Assembly (NCBI RefSeq): GCF_014656135.1
Contig: NZ_BNBV01000013.1
Span: 1 to 64,000 of the forward strand
Origin: Streptomyces thermodiastaticus
GTDB lineage: Bacteria > Actinomycetota > Actinomycetes > Streptomycetales > Streptomycetaceae
Direction: 5' to 3'
DNA length: 64,000 bases
The position numbers and the translations under genes are program-made. Below are positions 26,687 to 35,555 of the stretch, in pieces (position 1 is the stretch's first letter; each line of letters opens with the position of its first letter). Below the pieces are notes generated by a model that had not been told where the DNA came from, did no database searches, and saw nothing but the letters and a program-made list of their open reading frames with translations.

Positions 26687-27565
26687 GATCCGCTGCCGCA
26701 GCGACGCGGCGTCCAGGCCGTGCGCGGCGGTGTGCTGCTCCACGGTCCCGTACCGCCTCAGCTCCGCGCGGCCCACCCCGAGACCGAGCACCCGGTGCGG
26801 CACATGGGCCAGCGCGTCACTCGCCGCCGCCGTCGACGTGCCGGCCAGGTACGGCTCGACCAGGACGACGTCGGTCCCGCCCGTCCGGGTGGCCCGGCGC
26901 AGCGCCTCGCCGTCGAAGGGCCGTACCGTCGTCGCGTACAGCACGGTGGCGTCGAGGCCCTCGGTGGCCTCGAGCACCGCGTCGAGCAGGGGACCGACGG
27001 CGACCACGACCCCGCCGCGGCCCTCGCGCACGGTCAGGAAGCGCTCCCCGTCCACCTGCCGCGCCTGGGCGTTGGACTGCACGGACAGCCGCACGTACAC
27101 CGTGTCGTCGCCCGCGGCCACCGCGTGCCGCAGCAGGGTCTCGGCCTCGTCCGGGTGCCCCGGCACATGCACGGTCCAGCCGTCCAGGGTGTCCAGCAGC
27201 GCCACGTCCCCCGGCGCCATGTGGGTGTAGCCGCCCGCCGGCCAGTCGTAGGAGGCGGCGGCGCTCACCAGCACCGCGCCCGCGCCCTGATGCCCGAAGT
27301 CGAGTTTGACCTGCTCGAAGGGGCGCTCGACGAGGAAACTGGCGAAGGTGTGCACCACGGGCCGCAGCCCTGTCAGCGCCATTCCCGCGGCGGCGCCGAC
27401 CAGCAGCTGTTCCCGGATGCCGACGTTGATCACCCGGTCGGGGTACCGGCGCAGGGCCTCTGCGAAGCCGTCCTTGCCGATCTCGGCGAGGACGACCGCG
27501 ACCCGCGGATCCTCCTGAAGCAGCCGGGTGACGACCGGGGCGAGGCGGTCACGCATGGTGTCCAT
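26651..27565 (-). CDS. Transketolase, C-terminal half (Pyr domain plus C-terminal domain)
   Basis: A 304-residue protein equivalent to the second half of a transketolase: the pyrimidine-binding domain with the catalytic glutamate in INVGIREQLLVGAAAGMALT near residue 52, FASFLVERPFEQVKLDFGHQ near 78, and the C-terminal domain from about residue 185. With the gene product at 27638 it forms a two-subunit transketolase moving two-carbon units between sugars or sugar phosphates. The ATG at 27565 lies ten bases after GGAAAG; a GTG at 27574 is too close to that site. The 3' end overlaps the convergent MFS gene by 36 bases. Confidence 0.9.
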   Translation of the reverse strand: MDTMRDRLAPVVTRLLQEDPRVAVVLAEIGKDGFAEALRRYPDRVINVGIREQLLVGAAAGMALTGLRPVVHTFASFLVERPFEQVKLDFGHQGAGAVLVSAAASYDWPAGGYTHMAPGDVALLDTLDGWTVHVPGHPDEAETLLRHAVAAGDDTVYVRLSVQSNAQARQVDGERFLTVREGRGGVVVAVGPLLDAVLEATEGLDATVLYATTVRPFDGEALRRATRTGGTDVVLVEPYLAGTSTAAASDALAHVPHRVLGLGVGRAELRRYGTVEQHTAAHGLDAASLRQRISGFFQQGAAGA

Positions 27566-27637
27566 CAGCAGCACTCTTTCCGTTGTGAGCGGGCTTTCCG
27601 CCGTGAGCGGGAGAACGGGGGGAGAAGCGGCGGGTGC

Positions 27638-28345
27638 TCAGGCGTCCTTCGGTTCGACCCGGGCCACCACCACGTGCGGCCGGCCCGGATGCGCGGCGGT
27701 GAAGGCGGCGTACAGCTTCTCGTGGTCACGGCCGTCGACGGTCACCGCCGACCAGCCGGCCGCCTCGAAGCGGGCCGCGATGCCGCCGGGGCGGGCATGG
27801 ACGGCGGAGGCGTTGTCGACCACGACGGTGTGCAGCCGCTCCAGCCCGGCGGGCCCGGCGAACGCGATCGCCTCGTGGTTGCTGCCCTCGTCCAGCTCGG
27901 CGTCGCCGATCAGCACCCACACCCGGGGCCGGTGCAGCCCCTGGGCGCGCAGCCCGAGCGCGGTGCCCACGGCGATGGGCAGCCCGTGCCCCAGGGAACC
28001 GCTGCTGATCTCGACGCCCGGGATCAGCGTGCGGTCGGGATGGTGACCGAGCGGCGAGTCGTAGGAGCCGAAGCCCGGCAGCCAGTCGACCGGCAGGAAA
28101 CCCTTCGCGGCGAGCACCGCGTAGTACGCCATCGGCCCGTGCCCCTTGGACAGCAGGAACCGGTCCCGCTCCGGGGCGTCCGGCCGCCCGGGATCGACCC
28201 GCAGCACCCGGTCGTAGAGCACCCAGAGCACGTCCAGGGTGGAGGTGGCGGCCGGGCCGTGCTTCTCGTCGCCGGTCATCAGGCCCATCAGCCGGGGCAG
28301 GTCGGCGTACCCGTAGGCACGCCCCAGTGCGTCGGTGGTCGTCAT
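27638..28345 (-). CDS. Transketolase, N-terminal half (PP domain)
   Basis: A 235-residue thiamine-diphosphate-binding subunit. It has FLLSKGHGPMAYYAVLAAKG near residue 85, GVEISSGSLGHGLPIAVGTA near 130, and the cofactor motif GDAELDEGSNHEA near 162, where the usual GDG is GDA. The second subunit gene follows after 72 bases. Its ATG has no ribosome site; the promoter -10 box lies seven bases away, so the message is probably leaderless. Split transketolases occur in actinobacterial sugar and antibiotic pathways; the substrate here is unknown. Confidence 0.9.
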   Translation of the reverse strand: MTTTDALGRAYGYADLPRLMGLMTGDEKHGPAATSTLDVLWVLYDRVLRVDPGRPDAPERDRFLLSKGHGPMAYYAVLAAKGFLPVDWLPGFGSYDSPLGHHPDRTLIPGVEISSGSLGHGLPIAVGTALGLRAQGLHRPRVWVLIGDAELDEGSNHEAIAFAGPAGLERLHTVVVDNASAVHARPGGIAARFEAAGWSAVTVDGRDHEKLYAAFTAAHPGRPHVVVARVEPKDA

Positions 28346-28352
28346 GCCGACG

Positions 28353-28383
28353 ACTCTGCGACCTCAAGCGGACTTGAGGTCAA
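28353..28383 (-). promoter_or_regulatory. SoxR/MerR-type promoter of the split transketolase operon
   Basis: On the minus strand TTGACC (28383-28378) and CAGAGT (28358-28353) are separated by 19 bases. Between and over them lies the perfect palindrome GACCTCAAG-CGGA-CTTGAGGTC at 28360-28381 (plus-strand reading). CCTCAAG-N4-CTTGAGG with an over-long 19-base spacer is the hallmark of promoters activated by SoxR and other MerR-family proteins that untwist the DNA. The -10 box ends seven bases before the ATG. Confidence 0.8.
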
Positions 28384-28496
28384 CTGCGCCACGGCCCCGC
28401 ACACCGGGCGGGGGAGGCAAGGTGCGCGAGCACCGAAGAGAGTGCGGTATGGTTTTCCTGCGCGTGGGGGCCGGAAACTCCAGTTCACACGGGCAA

Positions 28497-28570
<74 letters not shown>

Positions 28571-28590
28571 CTGGAGACAGTCGCAGGTCA

Positions 28591-28622
28591 GGGCCGGTTC
28601 CGGAGGTGTCCGGAACCGGCCC
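28591..28622 (+). terminator. Hairpin terminator after tRNA-Pro
   Basis: GGGCCGGTTCCGGA pairs perfectly over 14 bases with TCCGGAACCGGCCC around a GGTG loop, 20 bases after the tRNA. No T run follows. Confidence 0.85.
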
Positions 28623-29360
28623 TCGGCCATGTCCGGAGCCGGTCGCTCGATCCTGCGGCCCGATGTTCGGCTGCTTCGCCCGGCGGACCCGGGACACCCG
28701 CACCCGCACCGAAGGGCGCCCCCTCCCTTGACCTGGCCATGACACCACTGCATCCTTCCGGCATCCGGCCGATGCCTGCCGAGCGGTGGAACCGGCCATG
28801 GCGGCCGTACCCCGGAGTGCCCGCATGAGACGACCTGTCACTGTGCGCCGAGACCGCCGAGCCGTTCGCTGCCCGCAGGCCGGGCGTCGGACGGTCCGGC
28901 GCCGCGGCGGCGGGTACCGGCGAGGTGCCCCGACTGCCGCCTTTGGCCAGGAGCCGCCGCCCGGCTGTCGCAGCGCTGCCGGACCGCACGCGGACACCGC
29001 GCCGTGCTGCCGTCCCCGCACCGGCCCCGACGTGCCGCAGGCGGCGGTCACCCCGTGCGCCGGCGGCCCGCTGCCTGGCCGGCGGCCCCGTGCCGGGCCG
29101 CGCCCGTCCGACGGCCGGGCCGGGCGGCCGCGAGACCGCCGGCCCGGGTGACCGATGCGGGCCGCCGCCCGGCAGCGGAGAAGGGGACCCCGCCGCGATC
29201 GCCCCCAGCACAGGCACCCGGCGCTGCCCGCCCGGCATGACGATGCGGCTCTCGCCCGGCCGCCCCGGCGCCGCCGTCGCGCACGCCGTCCGACCGGCCA
29301 CCTCCGTGCCGCACCAGGGCGCCACCCGGTGCGGCCGGTGTCGCAGGGAAAGGCTGCTTC
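28623..29360. other. Gene-free stretch between tRNA-Pro and the lactate permease gene
   Basis: About 740 bases with no credible gene. Long Arg/Pro/Gly-rich open frames exist on both strands, but none has natural codon bias, a ribosome site or a recognisable domain. The stretch must contain the lactate permease promoter; I see no clear -35/-10 pair or large palindrome. Confidence 0.55.
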
Positions 29361-31127
29361 ATGATCCTGGCCAGCTATCAGCAGGACTACAGTCCGGTGG
29401 CCGACTCGCTCGGGCTGTCGTCCGCCGTCGCGATCCTTCCGCTGCTCACCCTGTTCGTGCTGCTCGGCGTGGTGCGCATGAAAGCGTGGCTCGCCTCGCT
29501 GATCGCCTTCGCCGTCGCCGTGGTGGTCGCGGTCGCCGCGTACGGGATGCCGGTCGGCGACGCGCTCGACAGCGGGCTGCTGGGCGCCGCGTTCGGTTTC
29601 TTCCCGATCATGTGGATCGTCATCAACGCGATCTGGGTCTACAACCTCACCGTCGCCACCGGGCACTTCGACGTGCTGCGCCGGTCGTTCGCCTCGATCA
29701 GCGACGACCAGCGGGTGCAGGCCATCATCATCGCCTTCTGCTTCGGTGCGCTCATGGAGGCGCTGGCCGGTTTCGGCACTCCCGTCGCGATGAGTTCGGT
29801 CATGCTGATCGCCCTGGGCTTCAGGCCGCTCAAGGCCGCCGCCGTCGCGCTGGTCGCCAACACCGCGCCCGTGGCGTTCGGCGCCATCGCGGTGCCGATC
29901 ACCACCCTCGCGGGCGTCACCGGCCTGTCCGTGGAGGACCTCGGCGCGATGGTCGGCCGCCAGACGCCCGTCCTGGCACTCTTCGTGCCGCTGGCCCTGG
30001 TGTTCATCGTCGACGGCCGCAGGGGCCTGCGGCAGACCTGGCCGCCGGCCCTGGTGTGCGGGGTGTCCTTCGCCGTCTTCCAGTACCTGTCCTCGAACTT
30101 CTGGTCGGTGCCGCTCGCCGACATCGTCGCCGCGCTCGCCTCCGCGCTGGCGGTCCTGGCGTTCACCCGGGTCTGGCACGCCGCGGAGCCGTACCAGGAG
30201 GACGACGCGGACGACGCCCGGCCCGGCGGTGCCGGAGCAGCCCGCCGGCCGGGGGCATCCGGCCGCACAGGATCCGCGGACGCGGAGGAACCAGCCCCCG
30301 CACACGCCGTCGCCGCCCGCACGGCGCGCGACACACCGCTGGACGTCTTCCGTGCGTACGCGCCCTACCTGGCCATCATCGTGGTCTTCGTGCTGGCCAC
30401 CCGGGTCCCGGCGATCACCGGAAAGGCCCCGGCCGAGCCCGGCGAGAGCGGCACCGGCCTGGAGGCGGTCACGCAGATCGTCACCTGGCCGGGACTGCAC
30501 ATCTCCGCCGCCGACGGCGACCCGGTGGCCACCACCTTCAAGCTCAACTACCTCTCGGCGGCCGGCACCCTGCTGCTGGTGGCCGGGGTGATCAGCACGG
30601 TCCTGCTCGGGATCGGTCCGCGCCGGGCCCTGCGCGCCTACGGACACACCCTGAACCAGCTGAAGTTCACGGTGCTCACCGTGATGCTGGTGCTGGGTCT
30701 CGGCTACCTCATGAACGAGTCCGGTCAGACCACCACGCTGGGCCTGTGGGTGGCCGGCGCCGGAGGAGCCTTCGCCTTCCTCTCGCCGATCCTCGGCTGG
30801 CTGGGGGTCGCCGTCACCGGATCCGACACCTCGTCCAACTCGCTCTTCGGCGCCCTGCAGATCACCGCCGCCCATCAGGCAGGCCTGTCACCCACCCTGA
30901 TGGCCGCGGCCAACTCCTCCGGTGGCGTGCTCGGCAAGATGATCTCCCCGCAGAACCTCGCCATCGCCGCGGCCGCCGTCGGCTACGAGGGCCGCGAGGG
31001 GTTCCTGTTCCGCCGGGTCATCGTGTGGAGCGTGGTCTTCATGCTCTTCATGTGCGCACTGGTGTACCTGCAGAGCACCCCGGTCCTTGACTGGATGGTC
31101 GTGGACACCCCGGCCGGTACCCGCTGA
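29361..31127 (+). CDS. lctP: L-lactate permease family transporter
   Basis: A 588-residue membrane protein with about 13-14 hydrophobic helices, typical of the LctP/GlcA family that imports lactate or glycolate with protons. Family landmarks are GFGTPVAMSSVMLIALGFRP near residue 138, NTAPVAFGAIAVPITTLAG near 170, MNESGQTTTLGLWVAG near 453 and SDTSSNSLFGALQITAA near 488. The ATG follows AGGGAAAGG. A polar insert of ~45 residues near residue 280 (Asp/Ala/Pro-rich) lies in a cytoplasmic loop. No lactate dehydrogenase gene is adjacent in the window. Confidence 0.93.
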   Translation: MILASYQQDYSPVADSLGLSSAVAILPLLTLFVLLGVVRMKAWLASLIAFAVAVVVAVAAYGMPVGDALDSGLLGAAFGFFPIMWIVINAIWVYNLTVATGHFDVLRRSFASISDDQRVQAIIIAFCFGALMEALAGFGTPVAMSSVMLIALGFRPLKAAAVALVANTAPVAFGAIAVPITTLAGVTGLSVEDLGAMVGRQTPVLALFVPLALVFIVDGRRGLRQTWPPALVCGVSFAVFQYLSSNFWSVPLADIVAALASALAVLAFTRVWHAAEPYQEDDADDARPGGAGAARRPGASGRTGSADAEEPAPAHAVAARTARDTPLDVFRAYAPYLAIIVVFVLATRVPAITGKAPAEPGESGTGLEAVTQIVTWPGLHISAADGDPVATTFKLNYLSAAGTLLLVAGVISTVLLGIGPRRALRAYGHTLNQLKFTVLTVMLVLGLGYLMNESGQTTTLGLWVAGAGGAFAFLSPILGWLGVAVTGSDTSSNSLFGALQITAAHQAGLSPTLMAAANSSGGVLGKMISPQNLAIAAAAVGYEGREGFLFRRVIVWSVVFMLFMCALVYLQSTPVLDWMVVDTPAGTR

Positions 31128-31215
31128 CCCAGGGGCCGCGACCGGCGTGACACGACCCGCGCCCCGGGGCCGCGCCCCGCGCCTGCGCCGGAGCACGGTC
31201 CCGGCCGCCCCGCCC

Positions 31216-31752
31216 TCAGTACACGTGCCCCACATGCGCCAGCGCCTGCTTCAGCAGCACCCCGTGCCCGCCGGGCATCTCGCTCTGCACCGCCGGGGAG
31301 AGCGCCTCCTGCGGGCTGAACCAGACCAGGTCCAGAGCGTCCTGGCGGGGCCGGCAGTCGCCCGCGACCGGGACGATGTAGGCGAGCGACACGGCGTGCT
31401 GGCGCGGGTCGTGGAACGGGGTGATCCCGGCCGTCGGGAAGTACTCGGCGACGGTGAAGGGCTGCAGCGAGGCGGGCACCCGGGGCAGCGCGACGGGCCC
31501 GAGGTCCTTCTCCAGGTGACGCAGCAGGGCGTCGCGGACCCGCTCGTGGTGCAGCACCCGGCCGGAGACCAGGGTCCGGCTGACCGTACCGTCCGGCCCG
31601 ATGCGCAGCAGCAGACCGATGCTGGTCACTTCGCCGTTGTCGTCGACACGCACCGGCACGGCCTCGACGTAGAGGATCGGCATGCGGGCGCGTGCCGCCT
31701 CCAGCTCGTCGACGGTCAGCCAGCCGGGTGTGGTCTCGGTCATGTCAGACAT
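31216..31752 (-). CDS. NUDIX-like protein (DUF4916 type)
   Basis: A 178-residue cytosolic protein: WLTVDELEAARARMPILYVE at the N-terminus, GLLLRIGPDGTVSRTLVSGR, ERVRDALLRHLEKDLGP in place of the NUDIX box, and QDALDLVWFSPQEALSP near the C-terminus. The classical GX5EX7REUXEEXGU box is degenerate, which fits the DUF4916 branch I recall in Actinobacteria, so hydrolase activity is uncertain. No ribosome site precedes the ATG at 31752, but TATGAT ends six bases upstream, indicating a leaderless message; an ATG at 31743 is an alternative. Confidence 0.8.
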   Translation of the reverse strand: MSDMTETTPGWLTVDELEAARARMPILYVEAVPVRVDDNGEVTSIGLLLRIGPDGTVSRTLVSGRVLHHERVRDALLRHLEKDLGPVALPRVPASLQPFTVAEYFPTAGITPFHDPRQHAVSLAYIVPVAGDCRPRQDALDLVWFSPQEALSPAVQSEMPGGHGVLLKQALAHVGHVY

Positions 31753-31758
31753 CGCTTG

Positions 31759-31764
31759 ATCATA
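31759..31764 (-). promoter_or_regulatory. -10 box of the NUDIX-like gene (leaderless)
   Basis: TATGAT on the minus strand ends six bases before the ATG at 31752, which places the expected transcription start at or next to the start codon. A -35 box is not evident. Confidence 0.55.
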
Positions 31765-31806
31765 CTTTCAGGGTCGGGCGTCGGGGGAGGTCTCCCGACG
31801 AGATCG

Positions 31807-33009
31807 TCACCGGGCGCCGGTGCGGTCGCCGGGGTCGTCCGGGGCGGGCAGTCGGTACACCCGCAGGGCGTTGTCACGGCCCGTCCACCGGGCGATCCGC
31901 AGCGCGTCCGGCAGGCTCAGTTCGCCGGCGTCCACCCGCTGCTGCAGCAGACCGGCCAGGCCCCGGCGGAAGGCGACCGCGCCCAGATGGTGGAACTCGG
32001 CCAGCCCGAACGCGTCGGAGCTGTACAGCAGCTTGCGGAACGGGGTGATCTCCAGGGCCTCGGCGAGGACGGCGCCGGCGCGGGCCGGACCGACGTGGTG
32101 CAGGGCCAGCCCGACGTCGAGGTACACCTGCTCGAAGACGGCCGCGAGATACGCGGCCTGCCGCTGGTGGGGCCAGCAGTGCAGCAGCATCACCGGGACC
32201 GTGCCGGCCGTCAGGCGCAGCCAGTCGGTCAGCAGGGCGGGGTCAGCGCGGTGCAGGTGCAGGTCGCTGTCGCCGAACCCGGTGTGCAACTGCAGCGGCA
32301 GGCCCACCTCGACGGCCGTCCACAGCAGATGCCGGACCAGCACCGGATCGGCCAGACGACGGCCGTCGCCCTGGCCGGGCCCGGCGAGCCAGGCGGCCGC
32401 CGCCCGGGTCACCTCCTCCTCGGCCGGGCGCGCCGGGTCCAGGGCGAAGCCGGTGCGGTAGGCGGCCACGGACTTCACCGCGACCACACCGGGGCGGGCC
32501 ACGGCCTGCCGCACGGCGGCCTCCACCGCGGCGGCGTACTCGTCCGGCTCCACGCCCCGCGCCGCGACGGCCTCGGCGACGCTCTCCAGCCGGACCACCT
32601 CGTACGCAGCCGGCCGCACACCCGGCCGGGCGGCCAGCTCGGCCAGCTCGGCCGGGCCGGTCAGCCGCTCGGCCGCGTAGCCGGTGTCCACGCAGAAGGC
32701 CGAGACGCCGGCGGCGGCCAGCAGACGCCGGCTCGCCTTCGGCCCGCCCAGCTCCGCGCGCCGCGCCAGATACTCCTCGGGCGGAGCGTGCCGGGGCAGG
32801 CCCAGGACCGGGGCGCAGTGGCGGCGCACGGCCACCCCGGCCGGGGTGTCGAACAGCGAGATCCCGCTGCCCGGCCATGCCGCGCCCTCGGTGAGCAGGG
32901 ACTCGAACCCCTGCCGGTCCAGGCCAAAGGTGACGATCCCGTGGCAGTGGTGGTCCACCAGGTCGAGCGTGTCGAGCGCTTCCCGGACCGGCCCGGTGTC
33001 ATCGCCCAT
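31807..33009 (-). CDS. Amidohydrolase (FluG-type N-terminal partner)
   Basis: A 400-residue amidohydrolase-2 (TIM barrel) protein. The first metal-binding His pair is in DLVDHHCHGIVTFGLD near residue 18, LQLHTGFGDSDLHLH lies near 257 with further metal ligands, and LLYSSDAFGLAE near 333 carries the catalytic Asp. Its ATG overlaps the stop of the glutamine-synthetase-like gene (ATGA), so the two are made together. In fungi the same two modules are fused in FluG and related proteins, so they probably act on one gamma-glutamyl or amine substrate. The actual substrate is not known. Confidence 0.9.
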   Translation of the reverse strand: MGDDTGPVREALDTLDLVDHHCHGIVTFGLDRQGFESLLTEGAAWPGSGISLFDTPAGVAVRRHCAPVLGLPRHAPPEEYLARRAELGGPKASRRLLAAAGVSAFCVDTGYAAERLTGPAELAELAARPGVRPAAYEVVRLESVAEAVAARGVEPDEYAAAVEAAVRQAVARPGVVAVKSVAAYRTGFALDPARPAEEEVTRAAAAWLAGPGQGDGRRLADPVLVRHLLWTAVEVGLPLQLHTGFGDSDLHLHRADPALLTDWLRLTAGTVPVMLLHCWPHQRQAAYLAAVFEQVYLDVGLALHHVGPARAGAVLAEALEITPFRKLLYSSDAFGLAEFHHLGAVAFRRGLAGLLQQRVDAGELSLPDALRIARWTGRDNALRVYRLPAPDDPGDRTGAR

Positions 33010-34409
33010 CAGTACCTCCAGCGGTAGGCGGCCGCCACCTGGGCGTCGTCCAGTCCGCAGGAGGCCGCGATCTCCCCTTCGCGCACGGCGGTCACCGCAT
33101 CGGCCAGCACCGGGCCGAGCGCGTCGCGCAGCACCCCGTCCGCGCGGAACGCGGTCACCGACTCGGCCAGGCTCGCCGGCAGGCGCCTCACGCCCCGGGC
33201 TTCGGCCACGGCCGGGTCGAGGTGCGCCGGGTCGCCGGTGGTCTCCTCCGGCAGCGGGGCCGCGGACTCCACGCCGTCCAGGCCCGCGGCGATGACGCAG
33301 CCCAGCGCCAGGTACGGGTTGGCGGCCAGGTCGACCGGTTTGACCTCCAGGTTGGCGGCGCGTTCCCGCTCGCCCAGGGTTCCGGTGACCACCCGCAGCG
33401 CCGCCTCCCGGGTCTCGCGGCCCCACGCGGTGAACACGCCCGCCCAGCGGGACGGCCGCATCCGCAGCCGGCTCGCCGGACTCGGCGCGGTGACCGCCGT
33501 CAGGGCGGGCAGGTGGGCCAGCACCCCGGCGGTGAAGGACTCGGCCTCGGCGGTCATCCCGTACCGGCCGGTGCCGCCGGAGTGCAGGTTGGTGCCGTCA
33601 CGCCAGGCCGACAGATGCAGATGACCGCCGTTGCCGACCGAGTCGGCGACGACGGCCGGGGCGAAGGAGACCCGCAGGCCGTGCCGCCGGGCCACGGCCC
33701 GCACGGTCTGCCGCACCAGCACGCTCCGGTCGGCCGCCGCCAGCGGATCGAGGGCGCCGACGGAGATCTCGAACTGCCCGGGCGCGTATTCCGGGTGGAT
33801 CTGGTCGACGTCCACGCCCTGCGCGGCGCAGGCCGCCAGCAGATCGGCGGTGCAGTCGCTCAGCTCCACCTGCCGGACGGCACCGTAGGCCGGGCCCGCG
33901 ACCGCCGGCTCGAAGGAGCCGTCCGGGGTGTCCCGGCCGACCGCCCACTCGATCTCGACGGCCGCCTTGAAGACGATGCGGTGGCGCCGCTCGGCGCCGG
34001 TGACGACACGGCGCAGGAAGGTGCGGGTGCATCCGGGGTGCGGCTCGCCGTCCTGCGTGATCCGGTCCACCGGCGCCCAGGCCCAGCCGGGCTGTCCGGC
34101 CAGCACGGTCAGCTCGTCGAGATCCGGGTAGAGCCTCAGGTCGCCGTCGGGGGAGCCGAGCACGTCGGTGGTGACGACCGAGTCGTCGGAGAGGAAGGTG
34201 TCGAACACGGGGGACATGCCCACGCCCCAGGCCACCGCCGCGGTCAGTCTCGCCACGGGGATGGTCTTGACCCGGCCGATCCCGGCGGTGTCGACATAGG
34301 ACAGCACGATCCCGTGCACGCCGTGCTCGGCCAGCTCGGCGGCGAGCGCACCGGCCCGCTCCACCTCGCCGGGACGGCCACCGGGCACGGGATCCATGAG
34401 GGTCGCCAT
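33009..34409 (-). CDS. Glutamine-synthetase-like gamma-glutamyl ligase
   Basis: A 466-residue GS-fold enzyme. The beta-grasp domain holds GIVLSYVDTAGIGRVKTIPV near residue 33; the catalytic domain has the metal-binding EYAPGQFEIS near 206, NGGHLHLS near 260, SRLRMRPSRWAGV near 310, and the C-terminal NLEVKPVDLAANPYLALG near 350. True nitrogen-assimilating GlnA has a Pro/Tyr adenylylation loop that I do not see. It resembles GlnA3/GlnA4-type ligases, which gamma-glutamylate polyamines or ethanolamine. The ATG follows AGGAGAG. The coupled amidohydrolase suggests a catabolic role. Confidence 0.88.
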   Translation of the reverse strand: MATLMDPVPGGRPGEVERAGALAAELAEHGVHGIVLSYVDTAGIGRVKTIPVARLTAAVAWGVGMSPVFDTFLSDDSVVTTDVLGSPDGDLRLYPDLDELTVLAGQPGWAWAPVDRITQDGEPHPGCTRTFLRRVVTGAERRHRIVFKAAVEIEWAVGRDTPDGSFEPAVAGPAYGAVRQVELSDCTADLLAACAAQGVDVDQIHPEYAPGQFEISVGALDPLAAADRSVLVRQTVRAVARRHGLRVSFAPAVVADSVGNGGHLHLSAWRDGTNLHSGGTGRYGMTAEAESFTAGVLAHLPALTAVTAPSPASRLRMRPSRWAGVFTAWGRETREAALRVVTGTLGERERAANLEVKPVDLAANPYLALGCVIAAGLDGVESAAPLPEETTGDPAHLDPAVAEARGVRRLPASLAESVTAFRADGVLRDALGPVLADAVTAVREGEIAASCGLDDAQVAAAYRWRY

Positions 34410-34500
34410 AGGTCTCTCCTGCTGATCGGACGGGCCGCCGCCCGCGGGCGGGCTCGGGACCCGGGCCGGCGCGCCGCCCCGATCAGGGTCGCACGGCCGG

Positions 34501-35313
34501 TCAGGGTTTCACAGCCACCGCGCCGAACTGCGGCACCGCGGCGGGCGTGCCCGCGTCGGGACGCCACTGCGAACACGGCACCAGACCGGGCTCGACCAGG
34601 TCCAGGCCGTCGAGGAACGACGCGATCTCCGCGCGCGGCCGGGCGGTGATCGGGGGCACGGCGTGCTCGTTCCAGAAGGCCATGGCCGCGACATTGCCCT
34701 CGCCGCCGACGTCGGCGTCGGACGTCGGGTGGGTCAGCGTCAGGAAGCTGCCCGAGGGCACCGCGGCCATGATCCGGCGCACGATGTCCCGGGCCGTGCC
34801 GGTGTCCAGCACGAAGTTCAGGATGCCCAGCATCATCACGGCCACCGGACGGCCGAAGTCCAGTGTCGCCGCGGCACGTTCGACGATGCGTTCCGGGTCG
34901 TGCACATCGGCGTCGACGTAGGCGGTGGCGCCCTGCGGCGTGCCGGTCAGCAGGGCGCGGGCGTGGGCGAGGACGATCGGGTCGTTGTCGACGTACACGA
35001 TCCGTGCCTCGGGCGCGATCCGCTGGGCCGTCTCATGTGTGTTGCCGGCGGTGGGCAGCCCGGTGCCGATGTCGAGGAACTGCCGCACCCCGTGCTCACC
35101 GGCCAGGTGGCGCACCGCCCGCCCGAGGAACGCGCGGTCGGCCCGGGCCACCTCGCGGATCACCGGGAACATTCCGGCGACCTGGTCACCGACCTGCCGG
35201 TCGACGTCGTAGTTGTCCTTGCCGCCCAGCCAGTGGTTCCACACGCGCGCGTTGTGCGCCACACCGGTGTCGATCTTCGGCGGGGTGTCCGACGGGGCGT
35301 GGCTGTCGCGCAC
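34501..35313 (-). CDS. SAM-dependent methyltransferase, Methyltransf_19 (DUF574)
   Basis: A 270-residue protein of the streptomycete-rich DUF574 group. It begins with the family hallmark NARVWNHWLGGKDNYDVDR near residue 21; the SAM-binding region is FLDIGTGLPTAGNTHE near 82 and VYVDNDPIVLAHARALL near 108. The GTG start follows AGGAG. Streptomyces genomes carry dozens of these, often near regulators, with no settled function. A 91-base gap separates it from the GS-like gene and a gap of about 240 bases from the decayed element on the other side. Confidence 0.93.
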   Translation of the reverse strand: MRDSHAPSDTPPKIDTGVAHNARVWNHWLGGKDNYDVDRQVGDQVAGMFPVIREVARADRAFLGRAVRHLAGEHGVRQFLDIGTGLPTAGNTHETAQRIAPEARIVYVDNDPIVLAHARALLTGTPQGATAYVDADVHDPERIVERAAATLDFGRPVAVMMLGILNFVLDTGTARDIVRRIMAAVPSGSFLTLTHPTSDADVGGEGNVAAMAFWNEHAVPPITARPRAEIASFLDGLDLVEPGLVPCSQWRPDAGTPAAVPQFGAVAVKP

Positions 35314-35555
35314 GGCTGCACTCCTGGTCTGTCGGGGTCATGGGCGTCTGCCCGGTACTCCGGTGGCCTTCCCGGTACTCCGGTGACCATTGTGCCGCGC
35401 GGTGATCACTCTGTGCTAAGAATCGGCGATCCGGCACCGCCGCAGGCGCGCACGGGGACCAAGGGCGCGTTTGCCCGGGGCGGGTGCGCCGTGTCCGGCT
35501 CGAAGGCCGGTGCCGGGCCGCCCACGGTCCGGCACCGCACCGTCCACCGGGTGAG

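Noticed and set aside
28623..29360. Several Arg/Pro-rich open frames (for example 28786-29151)
   Set aside because: No ribosome site, no recognisable domain and overlapping frames on both strands; typical of G+C-rich spacer.
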